Origin: a virus
DNA: 29,080 nucleotides
IMG/VR virus record: IMGVR_UViG_3300042987_000987
Location: 1-29,080 of that record
Direction: 5' to 3' (one strand)
This document shows positions 7,374-15,295 of the stretch, one piece after another (position 1 is the first letter of the stretch; every line of letters begins with the position of its first letter). A program made the translations under genes and the position numbers. The notes under the pieces were generated by a model. That model worked only from the letters and a program-made list of their open reading frames with translations. It had not been told where the DNA came from and ran no database searches.

Positions 7374-8141
7374 ATGCCACTTTGGAACTTTCTACACGAG
7401 AAGAACAACCCATCTTCCGGCGCGAACAGCGTAGCCGGTAAGATCGCGGGTTACCAGCCGTTCGGTGGAATGACCGACGGCAAGGAGGCTTGGAAGCGCA
7501 ACGTCGTAGCGACGAAGCTCGGCTGGGTCCGCCGCACTAACAAGACTAAGGACAGCACCACCAGTCAGCACGATGAGATTTTGGTCGCGGGCAACCCGGC
7601 CATCACCAGCGGTACCGACGACGGCTACGCGAACGTCGCGCACCTGGCGTTCCCCGACGTCGCGCAGATCTACTTCAGCTCGAACAGCACGGGCGGGACT
7701 GCGCTGCAGGCGAACAGCTACGCGAACATCTACGTCGTGTTCAACGAGCCGGTTCGCAGCAAGGGCGGACGCGTCCTCTACCAGTTCAAGGTGGCCAACA
7801 CCGTCTCTGGCAACGCGACGGTCGCGTACTTCTCAAACAACGCCGTCGTCGCTGGATACAAGCAGGGCGGCAGTTCGATCATCAACGCAAACAACACCCT
7901 CGTGTTCCGCGTGTACCTGCCGTTCGTCAGCGGCAAGACGTCGACCTACAAGGTCAACGCAAACACGATCCAGGCTAACGGCGTCACTGCCGCCGGTGTG
8001 GTCAAGGGCGGCGTGACGTCGAACCTCGTCAGCGAGAACATCACGACTGCCGGCTCCGAGTCCGCGAACCTGGTGATCACAGGTGCGGTGTCGAACAGTG
8101 CCGGAACGTTCACGGTGCGCTCCGCGAAGTCCGGCGGATAA
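7374..8141 (+). CDS. Late structural protein (255 aa)
   Basis: The N-terminus (MPLWNFLHEKNNP) and an early basic segment (KRNVVATKLGWVRR) resemble virion proteins of T4-like cyanophages. The rest is a Ser/Thr/Asn/Gly/Val-rich, beta-type sequence with almost no cysteine, ending TFTVRSAKSGG. It has its own late promoter and one of the best ribosome sites in the window, so it is probably made in quantity; a head-decoration or tail-tube-associated role is possible. No enzymatic motif is present. Confidence 0.6.
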   Translation: MPLWNFLHEKNNPSSGANSVAGKIAGYQPFGGMTDGKEAWKRNVVATKLGWVRRTNKTKDSTTSQHDEILVAGNPAITSGTDDGYANVAHLAFPDVAQIYFSSNSTGGTALQANSYANIYVVFNEPVRSKGGRVLYQFKVANTVSGNATVAYFSNNAVVAGYKQGGSSIINANNTLVFRVYLPFVSGKTSTYKVNANTIQANGVTAAGVVKGGVTSNLVSENITTAGSESANLVITGAVSNSAGTFTVRSAKSGG

Positions 8142-8158
8142 CTCGGAGGTCCTAGGTA

Positions 8159-8563
8159 ATGGCCGATAAGAAAGTATCGCAGTTAGCAACTCTAACGTCG
8201 ACCGCGGCAGAGGACCTCCTCTACGTGGTCGACGACCCGAACGGTACGCCGACGTCGAAGAAGATGACCGTCAAGAGCTTCTTCGGCGCGGTGCCGTCGA
8301 ACACCGTGTTCAACTCGAGAGTCAGTGCCAAGGCTAACGTCACGGTCACGTGCTCGAACACCGTCGTGACTTCCAACGTCAACTTCGTCGGCGCGGGTCT
8401 GACTCGCGTCAACAACATGATCATGGTCGTCAAGAGCAACCCAGCGACTAACAACGCCACGACCGAGGGTTACAAGATCGGCGCGGCGTTCTTCTCCAAC
8501 ACACACCTCTACGTCGCCGTCAACGCAACGACGCTGAAGCGCGTGTCTCTGAGTACTTTCTGA
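8159..8563 (+). CDS. Phage structural protein with fibre-type N-terminus (134 aa)
   Basis: The first 45 residues (KVSQLATLTSTAAEDLLYVV, then DDPNGTPTSKKMTVKSFFG) match a short module found at the start of many phage fibre and structural proteins, where it probably mediates attachment to the particle. The remainder is Asn/Thr/Val-rich beta sequence (repeated NVTVT, NTVV). GGAGG is at 8145-8149. At 134 residues it is much shorter than a typical fibre, so it may be an adaptor or surface protein. The stop overlaps the next start by one base. Confidence 0.6.
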   Translation: MADKKVSQLATLTSTAAEDLLYVVDDPNGTPTSKKMTVKSFFGAVPSNTVFNSRVSAKANVTVTCSNTVVTSNVNFVGAGLTRVNNMIMVVKSNPATNNATTEGYKIGAAFFSNTHLYVAVNATTLKRVSLSTF

Positions 8564-8676
8564 TGAAGACCTTCAAGCAGCTAAGAGAGTGGCTGACGCG
8601 AGGCGGCGCCGACGAAGAGAAGACGGAGCTTCCAAAGAGCAAGAGAAAGGAAGCGAAGACTACTAAGAAGACTTGA
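8563..8676 (+). CDS. Small prohead-core-like peptide (37 aa)
   Basis: The product starts MKTFKQLREWLTRGG and then becomes almost entirely Lys/Glu/Thr (EEKTELPKSKRKEAKTTKKT). The opening resembles the capsid-targeting sequence of T4 internal proteins (MKTYQEFIAE-type), and LRE fits the [L/I]xE cleavage rule of the prohead protease. Tiny Lys/Glu-rich peptides of this sort act in T4 as core components such as gp67. The start shares one base with the preceding stop. Role is inferred. Confidence 0.5.
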   Translation: MKTFKQLREWLTRGGADEEKTELPKSKRKEAKTTKKT

Positions 8677-8678
8677 TC

Positions 8679-9059
8679 ATGAGAGACTTGACTGACAGCA
8701 ACTTCGTCCTATACGCTGCTCGACATTATGACAATCCCCGGTGCGTCAATGAGTCTGAGTTCTACGAGGATGTGGGAAGAATAAAGAGCGTCAATCGACT
8801 CTTTGGTCGCTACGAGAAGACGGGTGAGCTTAAGTATCGACTGATACTGAACCACCTTCGAGTATTGTACAACGTGTTTGAGCATGAGGCTTTGACTAAG
8901 ATGCTGTGCTTCAGACTGAATCGATACCTGCACTTCCTGAAGCCGTTCTTAGTCCTGTTGAACTACTGGCCCGCGAGAGTCGAGGTCGGCAACGTCGTCG
9001 TAGTCGACTCTTGCGTGCCTATGGACCGAGGTATAGTAGAAGCGCTGAGGAAGATCTAA
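8679..9059 (+). CDS. Conserved T4-superfamily hypothetical protein (126 aa)
   Basis: The product contains FVLYAARHYDNPRCVNESEF, then LFGRYEKTGELKYRLILNHL and LLNYWP. I recognise it as a small conserved protein of T4-like phages with no known function. It is largely helical and basic. The frame also offers a TTG at 8673, but ATG 8679 is preferred because homologues as I recall them begin close to the LYAAxHY motif. Its stop shares a base with the next ATG at 9059, so it belongs to the late operon. Confidence 0.65.
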   Translation: MRDLTDSNFVLYAARHYDNPRCVNESEFYEDVGRIKSVNRLFGRYEKTGELKYRLILNHLRVLYNVFEHEALTKMLCFRLNRYLHFLKPFLVLLNYWPARVEVGNVVVVDSCVPMDRGIVEALRKI

Positions 9060-9793
9060 TGAACGACATCGATACGATCGCGGTTTATAAGCTACTGAAG
9101 TCGCTGTCGACTCCCATAACGGAGACGGCGGCGTACGAGCTTGGTCTCGTCTCTGCAGACGGAAGAGGTCTCCGTGCTCCTAAGAACTCGCGCGAGGCCG
9201 TCGTCTATGAGTACGTCGACCGCTTATCGCTTGGACTCAGAGGCATACTAAACGAGCAGCCGGAGCATCAGGCCAGTCGCGCGACCTACGCAGCGATGCT
9301 GATCATGATGCGCGAGCGAGACGACAGCCTGCTCGATCCCGCCCGCCTACGCTCGCAGCTCGTCGCTGAGATGCGTAAGATCGCGCGATTCAATCTTCCG
9401 GACTTCAGCGACCTCAGAGAGGCCGCGCGCGCCATCAAGAAGATTCGCTCGTCGTCTCGAGACCCCAGGAAGTCTCTCACCAAGTTTCTCAAGGACCGTG
9501 AGCAGTGGGCGACCATGTTCAAGAAGCCGACGGCGCCGGTCAAGGAAGACGCACCGGCAAACGCGGTCGGTGGCGGCGCGATCCACGGAGTGGGCGTCGG
9601 ACCTAAGGGCGAGCCCGGTGTGCGTCCGATGGCGACTCTTCGTAGGAAGCGTCCCGTCCCTATGGTCCACTACAAGGCTCTGGGTAAGAAGGTTCCCGTC
9701 GGTAAGTCGAGCTCCTCGAGAGGTAACGGAGGAGACGGCGGTAACGGTGGCGAGGAGTACCTCCACCTCTCAGAGAAGCCTAGGAGGCGCTGA
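9059..9793 (+). CDS. Hypothetical late protein with Gly/Ser-rich basic tail (244 aa)
   Basis: This 244-residue protein starts at ATG 9059, one base overlapping the preceding stop; the open frame extends upstream but would run across the previous gene. Residues 1-150 are helical and Arg/Leu-rich (DTIAVYKLLKSLSTPITETA and ATYAAMLIMMRERDD). Residues 160-244 are low complexity: Gly/Pro segments, a KALGKKVPVGKSSSSRGNGG stretch and a basic end (EKPRRR). No catalytic motif is seen. Position between structural genes and the spanin pair suggests a virion or lysis-timing role, but function is unknown. Confidence 0.6.
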   Translation: MNDIDTIAVYKLLKSLSTPITETAAYELGLVSADGRGLRAPKNSREAVVYEYVDRLSLGLRGILNEQPEHQASRATYAAMLIMMRERDDSLLDPARLRSQLVAEMRKIARFNLPDFSDLREAARAIKKIRSSSRDPRKSLTKFLKDREQWATMFKKPTAPVKEDAPANAVGGGAIHGVGVGPKGEPGVRPMATLRRKRPVPMVHYKALGKKVPVGKSSSSRGNGGDGGNGGEEYLHLSEKPRRR

Positions 9794-9795
9794 GC

Positions 9796-10269
9796 GTGTT
9801 TGCCGGCCTGGGACTCAAGCTAGCGATCGCACTGTTCCTGGTGTCGGCGATGTCTGGTGGCATCATCTACGTTCAGATGCTTCGCATGGACTTACAGATC
9901 GCTAGAGAGAATCAGGCTAAGCTCGAGAACGTCGTCGCTTCTCAGAAGGCAGTCATGGAGCAGACCAACCGTGACATCGAGAAGATGCGCGAGATCAACA
10001 GCAACCTCAACGTCGAGATGCGAAGCGCTCAGCGAGACGTGAGCGACCTCGAGAGAAAGTTTCGCGAGGGTCCGGGTGGTAAGCCTAGAGACGTCGGCTC
10101 GATGGCTATGAAGGACCCGCAGAAGCTTCAGGATAAGATCAATCGCGGCACTCACCTGGCTCTCAGGTGCAACGAGATCGCGACGGGAAGCCCACTCACC
10201 GAGGACGAGCGAAGCGGCAAGGAGAGGAACTCGATATGCCCAGAGCTGATCAAGCAGGCTGCCAAGTGA
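9796..10269 (+). CDS. Inner-membrane spanin subunit (Rz-like)
   Basis: This 157-residue protein has an N-terminal membrane helix (residues 5-26, GLKLAIALFLVSAMSGGIIY), then a long coiled coil (about 28-90) rich in Glu, Lys, Gln and Asn, and a polar C-terminus with two cysteines (HLALRCNEIATG and SICPEL). That is the architecture of i-spanins, which sit in the inner membrane with the coiled coil in the periplasm. It overlaps by four bases (GTGA) a lipoprotein gene, the usual arrangement for two-component spanins that fuse inner and outer membranes at the end of lysis. GTG start two bases after the previous stop. Family assignment rests on architecture and pairing. Confidence 0.75.
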   Translation: MFAGLGLKLAIALFLVSAMSGGIIYVQMLRMDLQIARENQAKLENVVASQKAVMEQTNRDIEKMREINSNLNVEMRSAQRDVSDLERKFREGPGGKPRDVGSMAMKDPQKLQDKINRGTHLALRCNEIATGSPLTEDERSGKERNSICPELIKQAAK

Positions 10270-10658
10270 AGACACTCATAGCCATCATCCTCGTCGCTCT
10301 CGTCGCGGGATGCTCGTCGACTCAGAAGATAGTCGAGAAGCCCGTCATGGTCGAGAGGCAGAAGCTTCTCGTGCCGGAGGTGCAGCCCGTCGAGCAGATC
10401 AACCTCGAGTGGACGGTACTGACGAAGGAGAACTTCGAGGCTAGAGTGCGCGAGATCGAGGAGCAGGGCGGTCAGTTCGTCGTGTTTGCTCTCACGCCAC
10501 AGGGATATCAGAACCTGTCGATAAACGTAGCCGAGCTGCGCCGCTACATCATACAGCAGCGCTCGATACTGGTCGCGTACAAGGAGTACTACGACAAGCC
10601 GCCCGAGGCACCTAAGCCTCCTCTCGCAGAAGACAAGCCTTTCTGGAAGCTCTGGTAG
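10266..10658 (+). CDS. Outer-membrane spanin lipoprotein (Rz1-like)
   Basis: From the overlapping GTG at 10266 the protein has a lipoprotein signal (KTLIAIILVALVAGC) with lipobox V13-A14-G15-C16, then SSTQ. The frame is open further upstream, but only this start gives a clean signal peptide. The mature part includes EKPVMVERQKLLVPEVQPVE and a conserved-looking TPQGYQNLSINVAELRRYI, and ends with a Pro-rich segment (KPPEAPKPPLAEDKPF). At 130 residues it is larger than lambda Rz1, but a Pro-rich tail and direct overlap with an i-spanin fit an o-spanin. It shows that the host has an outer membrane. Confidence 0.78.
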   Translation: MKTLIAIILVALVAGCSSTQKIVEKPVMVERQKLLVPEVQPVEQINLEWTVLTKENFEARVREIEEQGGQFVVFALTPQGYQNLSINVAELRRYIIQQRSILVAYKEYYDKPPEAPKPPLAEDKPFWKLW

Positions 10659-11045
10659 ATGGGGCAGCCTAACGACATCAAGACCGACGTCGAGCTCCTT
10701 AAGAAGGACTTCGAGCAGCTCAGTGCTCTGATCGATCGGATGGACCTAATGATCGAGAAGTTGTCGGAGGTCTCGACCGGTCTAAACAGAATCCTCGCTG
10801 TTCACGACAACCGACTGTCGCAGCAGGAAGAGATCACTAAGCACATATTCGAGCTGATCGAGATGCGTCGCAGAGAGTCCGTCGAGAGCACTAAAGAACT
10901 AAAAGATATGTTTGACAAAGTCACTGCCGAGCTTAAGAAAGGTATTGACAATCTTGAGAAGTGGCGTTATTATCTGATAGGTATGGCGATCGCATCTGGT
11001 TTCCTTCTGTCTAAGTTGCCGGATATTCGAGCGCTCCTCTCTTAA
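10659..11045 (+). CDS. Coiled-coil protein with C-terminal membrane anchor (128 aa)
   Basis: The ATG follows the spanin stop directly. Residues 1-105 form an amphipathic coiled coil (DVELLKKDFEQLSALIDRMD, RLSQQEEITKHIFELIEMRR), and residues 106-125 form one hydrophobic helix (YYLIGMAIASGFLLSKL). A family with this layout (an RILAVHDxRLxxQEE-type core followed by EKWRY and a membrane helix) is widespread in T4-like marine phages, near lysis or tail genes. It could be a holin-associated or membrane-anchored factor; no direct evidence decides. The end of the gene contains the sigma70-like promoter at 10945-10973, and codon use around it is visibly more AT-rich than in neighbours. Confidence 0.65.
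   Translation: MGQPNDIKTDVELLKKDFEQLSALIDRMDLMIEKLSEVSTGLNRILAVHDNRLSQQEEITKHIFELIEMRRRESVESTKELKDMFDKVTAELKKGIDNLEKWRYYLIGMAIASGFLLSKLPDIRALLS
10945..10973 (+). promoter_or_regulatory. Internal sigma70-like promoter for primase-ThyX-RNR
   Basis: TTGACA at 10945-10950, 17-bp spacer, TATTAT at 10968-10973. It lies inside the end of the preceding coding region and would start transcription near 10980, about 80 nt upstream of the primase start. It would let DNA-metabolism genes be expressed early, independent of the late block upstream. Confidence 0.65.
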
Positions 11046-11059
11046 CCATTACGTTTGCT

Positions 11060-12073
11060 ATGAGCCTTCTGGTCGACCAAAAGTACGCGCTGCTACTGTC
11101 GAGTAAGCTCGATCGCTTCAAGCGAGTCGACGCGCGCGTGTTTAATTTCAGGTGTCCGTTCTGCGGCGACTCGCAGAAGAACAAACACAAGGCTCGCGGC
11201 TACCTCTACGAGAAGTCGGGTCGCGTCTCGTTCAAGTGCCACAACTGCTCGCACAGCGCGTCTCTGTCCGGTCTGATAGAGACGGTCGACCCACTTCTTC
11301 ACCGAGAGTATAAGCTCGAGAAGTTTCGTGAGAGTCAGTCGTCCAACAGCTACGCCGTCGCGATACCGTCTCCATCGCCAGTCTCGATAGAGAAGACACG
11401 TACCGACCTCATGGAGCTCGGTCTGACACCAATGTCCGACCTTCCGGCCACTCACAGAGCGGCGCAGTACCTCAAGGGACGAATGATACCGCGCAGTCGC
11501 TGGAGCGACCTATACTACTGCGAGGACATGAGAGTCTTTGAGAAGCTCAACGACGCGTACCGTGGTCGACTGATGCCTGGCGCTCGCGTAGTGATACCGT
11601 ATCGAAACACACGGGGAGAGCTGACTGGCGTCTCAGGTCGAGACCTAGGCACGTCTAAGCTCAGGTACGTCGTGGTGCGTCTGTCAGAAGACGCCATGAT
11701 CTACGGACTCGACCGCGTCAACGTCGACCGCCGAGTGTACGTGGTGGAGGGTCAGTTCGACAGCATGCTGGTCGACAACGCCATCGCGGCCGGAGGCACC
11801 GACTTTCAGCGAGCTGTAGACATGCTTCCGCTCGAGAGAGCGGTGCTCGTGTTCGACAACCAGCCGAGGAACGAGCAGGTCGTGAAGCTGATAGAGCGTC
11901 AGGCACAGCGCGGAAGCACGTGCGTGGTGTGGCCGGCGTCATGGGAGTACAAGGACATAAACGAGGCCGTGATGGACGGCGTCACTCTGTCCGAAGTGAT
12001 GCACGTCATAGACCAGAACGCTCGATCCGGACTCGCGCTTAAACTAGCCATCAGGGACTGGAAGAAGACATGA
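11060..12073 (+). CDS. DNA primase, T4 gp61-like
   Basis: This 337-residue protein has the T4 gp61 layout and length (T4 gp61 is about 340). A zinc ribbon uses C32/C35 (FRCPFCGDSQ) and C60/C63 (FKCHNCSHS). A TOPRIM core follows, with VYVVEGQFDSMLVDNAIAAGG (about 225-245) supplying the catalytic Glu, and AVLVFDNQPRNEQVV supplying the metal-binding Asp. It makes RNA primers for lagging-strand synthesis, working with the gp41-type helicase whose end opens the window. Transcription probably comes from the promoter at 10945. Its stop overlaps the ThyX start by four bases. Confidence 0.92.
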   Translation: MSLLVDQKYALLLSSKLDRFKRVDARVFNFRCPFCGDSQKNKHKARGYLYEKSGRVSFKCHNCSHSASLSGLIETVDPLLHREYKLEKFRESQSSNSYAVAIPSPSPVSIEKTRTDLMELGLTPMSDLPATHRAAQYLKGRMIPRSRWSDLYYCEDMRVFEKLNDAYRGRLMPGARVVIPYRNTRGELTGVSGRDLGTSKLRYVVVRLSEDAMIYGLDRVNVDRRVYVVEGQFDSMLVDNAIAAGGTDFQRAVDMLPLERAVLVFDNQPRNEQVVKLIERQAQRGSTCVVWPASWEYKDINEAVMDGVTLSEVMHVIDQNARSGLALKLAIRDWKKT

Positions 12074-12729
12074 CCGCTAAGTTAGTATCCTGCACAAAGA
12101 TGATCGACAGCGACTTGAGTCTGACTAAGCAGGTCGCGTACGTCGCTCGAGTCTCTAACCCGAGCAGTCAGATCAACAACATCGACTCGTGCGAGAAGCT
12201 GGTGCGCTACCTAATCACGCACAAGCACTGGTCGCCGTTCGAGATGGTGTCGCTGGCTCTAGAGATCGTCACTTCTCGAGACATCGCTCGACAGATGCTC
12301 AGGCACCGATCGTTTACGTTCCAGGAGTTCTCTCAGCGATACGCCGACCCGACTCTAGAACTTGGTCTGATCGCGAGAGAAGCGCGAATGCAGGACACGA
12401 AGAATCGTCAGAATAGCCTACCTGCCACCGACGAGGACCTCAAGCAGAACTGGACTAAGATGCAGGAGGATGTCATCGCCGGCAGCATTCGAGCGTACCA
12501 GTGGGCAGTGAGAAAAGGAGTGGCAAAAGAGGTCGCGAGAGCGGTTTTGCCTGAAGGGATGATGCAGTCGCGAATATATATGAGCGGCACACTCAGAAGC
12601 TGGGTTCACTACGTTCAGCTGCGCTCTGGAAACGGAACGCAGCTGGAGCACCGCATTGTCGCTAGAGAGTGTGCCGAAGCCATCGCGCCTGTGTTTCCAG
12701 AGATAGTAGATTTTATAGAAAAGGAGTAG
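12070..12729 (+). CDS. thyX: FAD-dependent thymidylate synthase ThyX
   Basis: This 219-residue flavoprotein makes dTMP from dUMP using methylene-tetrahydrofolate and NAD(P)H. The ThyX signature appears as RHRSFTFQEFSQRYA (usual form RHRxxSxNExSxRY; Thr and Gln substitute at two tolerated positions). LPEGMMQSRIYMSGTLRSW and GTQLEHRIVA match the later conserved blocks that bind FAD and dUMP. Length is typical. ATGA overlap with primase and a 3-nt gap to RNR place it in a dNTP-supply operon. Confidence 0.93.
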   Translation: MTAKLVSCTKMIDSDLSLTKQVAYVARVSNPSSQINNIDSCEKLVRYLITHKHWSPFEMVSLALEIVTSRDIARQMLRHRSFTFQEFSQRYADPTLELGLIAREARMQDTKNRQNSLPATDEDLKQNWTKMQEDVIAGSIRAYQWAVRKGVAKEVARAVLPEGMMQSRIYMSGTLRSWVHYVQLRSGNGTQLEHRIVARECAEAIAPVFPEIVDFIEKE

Positions 12730-12732
12730 CGG

Positions 12733-14670
12733 ATGTCGAATCACCTACCGACTATGATGCAGCAGTTCATTCACCTCTCGCGATACTCGCGGTGGATACC
12801 CGAGGAGAACCGCCGAGAGACGTGGACTGAGACGGTCGGTCGGTACTTCGACTTCTTTCAGAAGCACCTCGGTCGAGACAAGCTCGACGACGCCACTCGC
12901 TCTCGCCTAGAGGACGCCGTCCTCAACCTCGACGTCATGCCGTCGATGCGCTGCATGATGACTGCCGGTCCGGCCCTCGAGCGCGACCACATCGCCGGTT
13001 ACAACTGCTCCTACGTCGCGATCGACAACGCGAGGGCGTTCGACGAGATCATGTACATCCTCATGTGCGGCACTGGCGTCGGCTTCTCCGTAGAGTCTAA
13101 GTACGTCGAGCAGCTGCCCGTAGTCGCTGAAAAGTTCTATGACTCCGACACAGTCGTCGTCGTCGCCGACAGCAAGCTGGGCTGGGCTAAGTCTCTTCGA
13201 GAACTAATCCACCTCCTCTACGCCGGGCAGGTCCCGAAGTGGGACGTGACGCGCGTCCGCCCAGCCGGAGCGCCGCTAAAGACCTTCGGTGGGCGCGCGT
13301 CTGGACCCGATCCGTTGGTCGACGTGTTCAACTTCGTCGTCCGTACGTTTAAGAACGCCGCTGGCCGAAAGCTCAACACGCTCGAGTGCCACGACATCGT
13401 CTGCAAGATCGCCGAGGTGGTCGTAGTCGGCGGAGTGCGTAGGTCCGCTCTCATCTCGCTGTCCGACTTGGACGACAGTCGAATGAGAGAGGCTAAGAGC
13501 GGGCAGTGGTGGGTGACTGAGCCGCAGAGAGCTCTAGCCAACAACAGCTACGTGGCTCGAGACAAGTCGATCGACGTCGGCGTCTTCATGGAGGAGTGGA
13601 AGTCGCTGTACGTGTCGAAGTCGGGCGAGCGTGGTGTCTTCTCTCGGTACGCGTCGAGGAACCAGGCGGTCAGCACCGGTCGTCGCGATCCAAACCATGA
13701 CTTCGGAACCAATCCTTGCTCAGAGATCATCCTTCGCAGCCGTGAGTTCTGCAACCTGACGGAGGCAGTGATCCGCGCCGACGACACGGCGGAGACTCTG
13801 CTTCGTAAGGTCGAGATCGCAACCATCCTAGGGACGATGCAGTCGACGCTCACTGACTTTAAGTACATCTCTAAGAAGTGGAAGGAGAACTGCGACGAGG
13901 AGCGCCTCCTGGGCGTGTCTCTCACCGGAATAACCGACAGCGTCCTCACGAACGGCACCAACGGCACAGGTAGCGACAGCGAGACCGCAAAGCTGCTCCG
14001 CTCTCTTCGGCAGAAGGCGGTCGACACCAATGTGGTCTGGGCCGATAAATTCGGCGTGTCTCAGTCGATGGCCGTCACCTGCGTCAAGCCGAGCGGGACG
14101 GTGTCTCAGCTCGTCGACTCTGCGTCTGGCATCCACGCGCGTCACAGTCAGTACTATATTCGCACCGTCCGCGCCGACAAGAAGGACCCTCTCGCTCGCA
14201 TGATGGTCGACGGAAGCTTTCCCGTCGAGGACGACGTGATGAAGCCGGCGTCGACCTACGTGTTCTCGTTTCCAGTCAGAGCGCCGGAGCACGCACTGTT
14301 TCGCGAGGAGATGAGCGCGATCGCACAGCTCGAGTTGTGGAAGCTGTATCAGGACAACTGGTGCGAGCACAAGCCGTCCATCACCGTCACGGTTAAAGAA
14401 CACGAGTGGCTCGACGTCGGCGCCTGGGTGTTTAAGAACTTTGAGAAGATGTCCGGCGTATCGTTCCTACCGTTCAGCGATCACGTCTATAAGCAAGCAC
14501 CGTACCAAGACTGCACTCGAGAGGAGTACGAGGCACTTCTGGCTAAGATGCCTAAGGTCATCGACTGGTCCGTGCTGTCACTCTACGAGAAGACCGACAT
14601 GACGGTAGGCAGCCAGGAACTCGCCTGCTCCGCCGGCGCGTGCGAGGTCGTGGACCTGAGCGCTCGCTGA
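12733..14670 (+). CDS. nrdJ: Class II (adenosylcobalamin-dependent) ribonucleoside-triphosphate reductase
   Basis: This 645-residue monomeric RTPR reduces NTPs to dNTPs using adenosylcobalamin. MPSMRCMMTAGPALERDHIAG and YNCSY (C92, first redox Cys) match the Lactobacillus leichmannii type. NPCSEI gives N327, thiyl C329 and E331. C340 in REFCNL is the second redox Cys, eleven residues after C329 as in L. leichmannii (C408/C419). The C-terminal CSAGAC (C632/C637) is the shuttling pair. It is about 95 residues shorter than the bacterial enzyme, but all catalytic residues are present. T4-like phages usually carry class I NrdA/NrdB; class II removes the oxygen requirement but needs B12. It shares one base with the next start. 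Confidence 0.93.
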   Translation: MSNHLPTMMQQFIHLSRYSRWIPEENRRETWTETVGRYFDFFQKHLGRDKLDDATRSRLEDAVLNLDVMPSMRCMMTAGPALERDHIAGYNCSYVAIDNARAFDEIMYILMCGTGVGFSVESKYVEQLPVVAEKFYDSDTVVVVADSKLGWAKSLRELIHLLYAGQVPKWDVTRVRPAGAPLKTFGGRASGPDPLVDVFNFVVRTFKNAAGRKLNTLECHDIVCKIAEVVVVGGVRRSALISLSDLDDSRMREAKSGQWWVTEPQRALANNSYVARDKSIDVGVFMEEWKSLYVSKSGERGVFSRYASRNQAVSTGRRDPNHDFGTNPCSEIILRSREFCNLTEAVIRADDTAETLLRKVEIATILGTMQSTLTDFKYISKKWKENCDEERLLGVSLTGITDSVLTNGTNGTGSDSETAKLLRSLRQKAVDTNVVWADKFGVSQSMAVTCVKPSGTVSQLVDSASGIHARHSQYYIRTVRADKKDPLARMMVDGSFPVEDDVMKPASTYVFSFPVRAPEHALFREEMSAIAQLELWKLYQDNWCEHKPSITVTVKEHEWLDVGAWVFKNFEKMSGVSFLPFSDHVYKQAPYQDCTREEYEALLAKMPKVIDWSVLSLYEKTDMTVGSQELACSAGACEVVDLSAR

Positions 14671-14852
14671 TGTCTAAGCTCATAAAGAAGAACGTGACGT
14701 GCGAGGCGTGCGACAGCGCGTATGAAGTCTCGCACTACCCGGGCGCGGTAGCGAAGGGTATAGACATCTTTTGCCACTTCTGCGGAGCCATCATCGATGG
14801 CGTCGACGAATATATAGACGAGGACGTAGAGGATGATGCTGAGGAAGAGTGA
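14670..14852 (+). CDS. Small zinc-ribbon protein (60 aa)
   Basis: From ATG 14670, which shares a base with the RNR stop, the product begins MSKLIKKNVTCEACDSAYEV and has CEAC and CHFC pairs 26 residues apart, a classic zinc ribbon. An acidic tail follows (DEDVEDDAEEE). Small zinc-ribbon proteins of this type are frequent in T4-like phages; a nucleic-acid or RNA-polymerase partner is possible but unproven. The frame is open further upstream inside the RNR gene, but the overlapping start fits the local pattern. Confidence 0.65.
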   Translation: MSKLIKKNVTCEACDSAYEVSHYPGAVAKGIDIFCHFCGAIIDGVDEYIDEDVEDDAEEE

Positions 14853-15295
14853 CCTACGAGAACCCGTGGACTTTCGAGGGTGTCGAGTTCGACGACGAAG
14901 ACGCTAAAGGCTTCGCGGGGTTCGTGTACCTGATCACGAACACGGTCACGGGCGAGATGTACGTCGGAAGAAAGTACTTTGAGAAGATACGAAAGCAGAG
15001 AGGCAAGAAGCGCAGGACTAGGTCGGAGAGCGACTGGAAGGACTACTACTCGTCCTCAGAGAGGCTCAAGTCAGACGTAGAGAAGTATGGCAGAGAAGCG
15101 TTCAAGCGTGAGATACTGAGCCTACACACGACGAGAGGCATGGTGAACTTCTCAGAGATCGTCGAGCAGTTCAATAGGCGAGTTCTAGATGATGGGAGCT
15201 ACATAAATGACACGATCGGCAAGTGGAGAAGAATACCCGGTCACATTCAGGACCGAAGCCGGTACGCCGGATCATCTAGGCGGTCACCTCAATAA
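14849..15295 (+). CDS. GIY-YIG-type endonuclease
   Basis: This 148-residue protein has FVYLITN (25-31) and MYVGRKYF (37-44), the GIY and YIG strands of a GIY-YIG nuclease with the catalytic Arg after YVG (R41). DWKDYYSSSERLKSDVEKYG and AFKREIL match the later part of the domain in Seg-like phage nucleases. It would nick or cut DNA; similar phage genes are freestanding homing enzymes or general nucleases. No DNA-binding domain follows, arguing against a large homing enzyme. GTG start overlaps the zinc-ribbon stop by four bases. Its last 89 bases overlap the methyltransferase gene in another frame. Confidence 0.7.
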   Translation: MTYENPWTFEGVEFDDEDAKGFAGFVYLITNTVTGEMYVGRKYFEKIRKQRGKKRRTRSESDWKDYYSSSERLKSDVEKYGREAFKREILSLHTTRGMVNFSEIVEQFNRRVLDDGSYINDTIGKWRRIPGHIQDRSRYAGSSRRSPQ

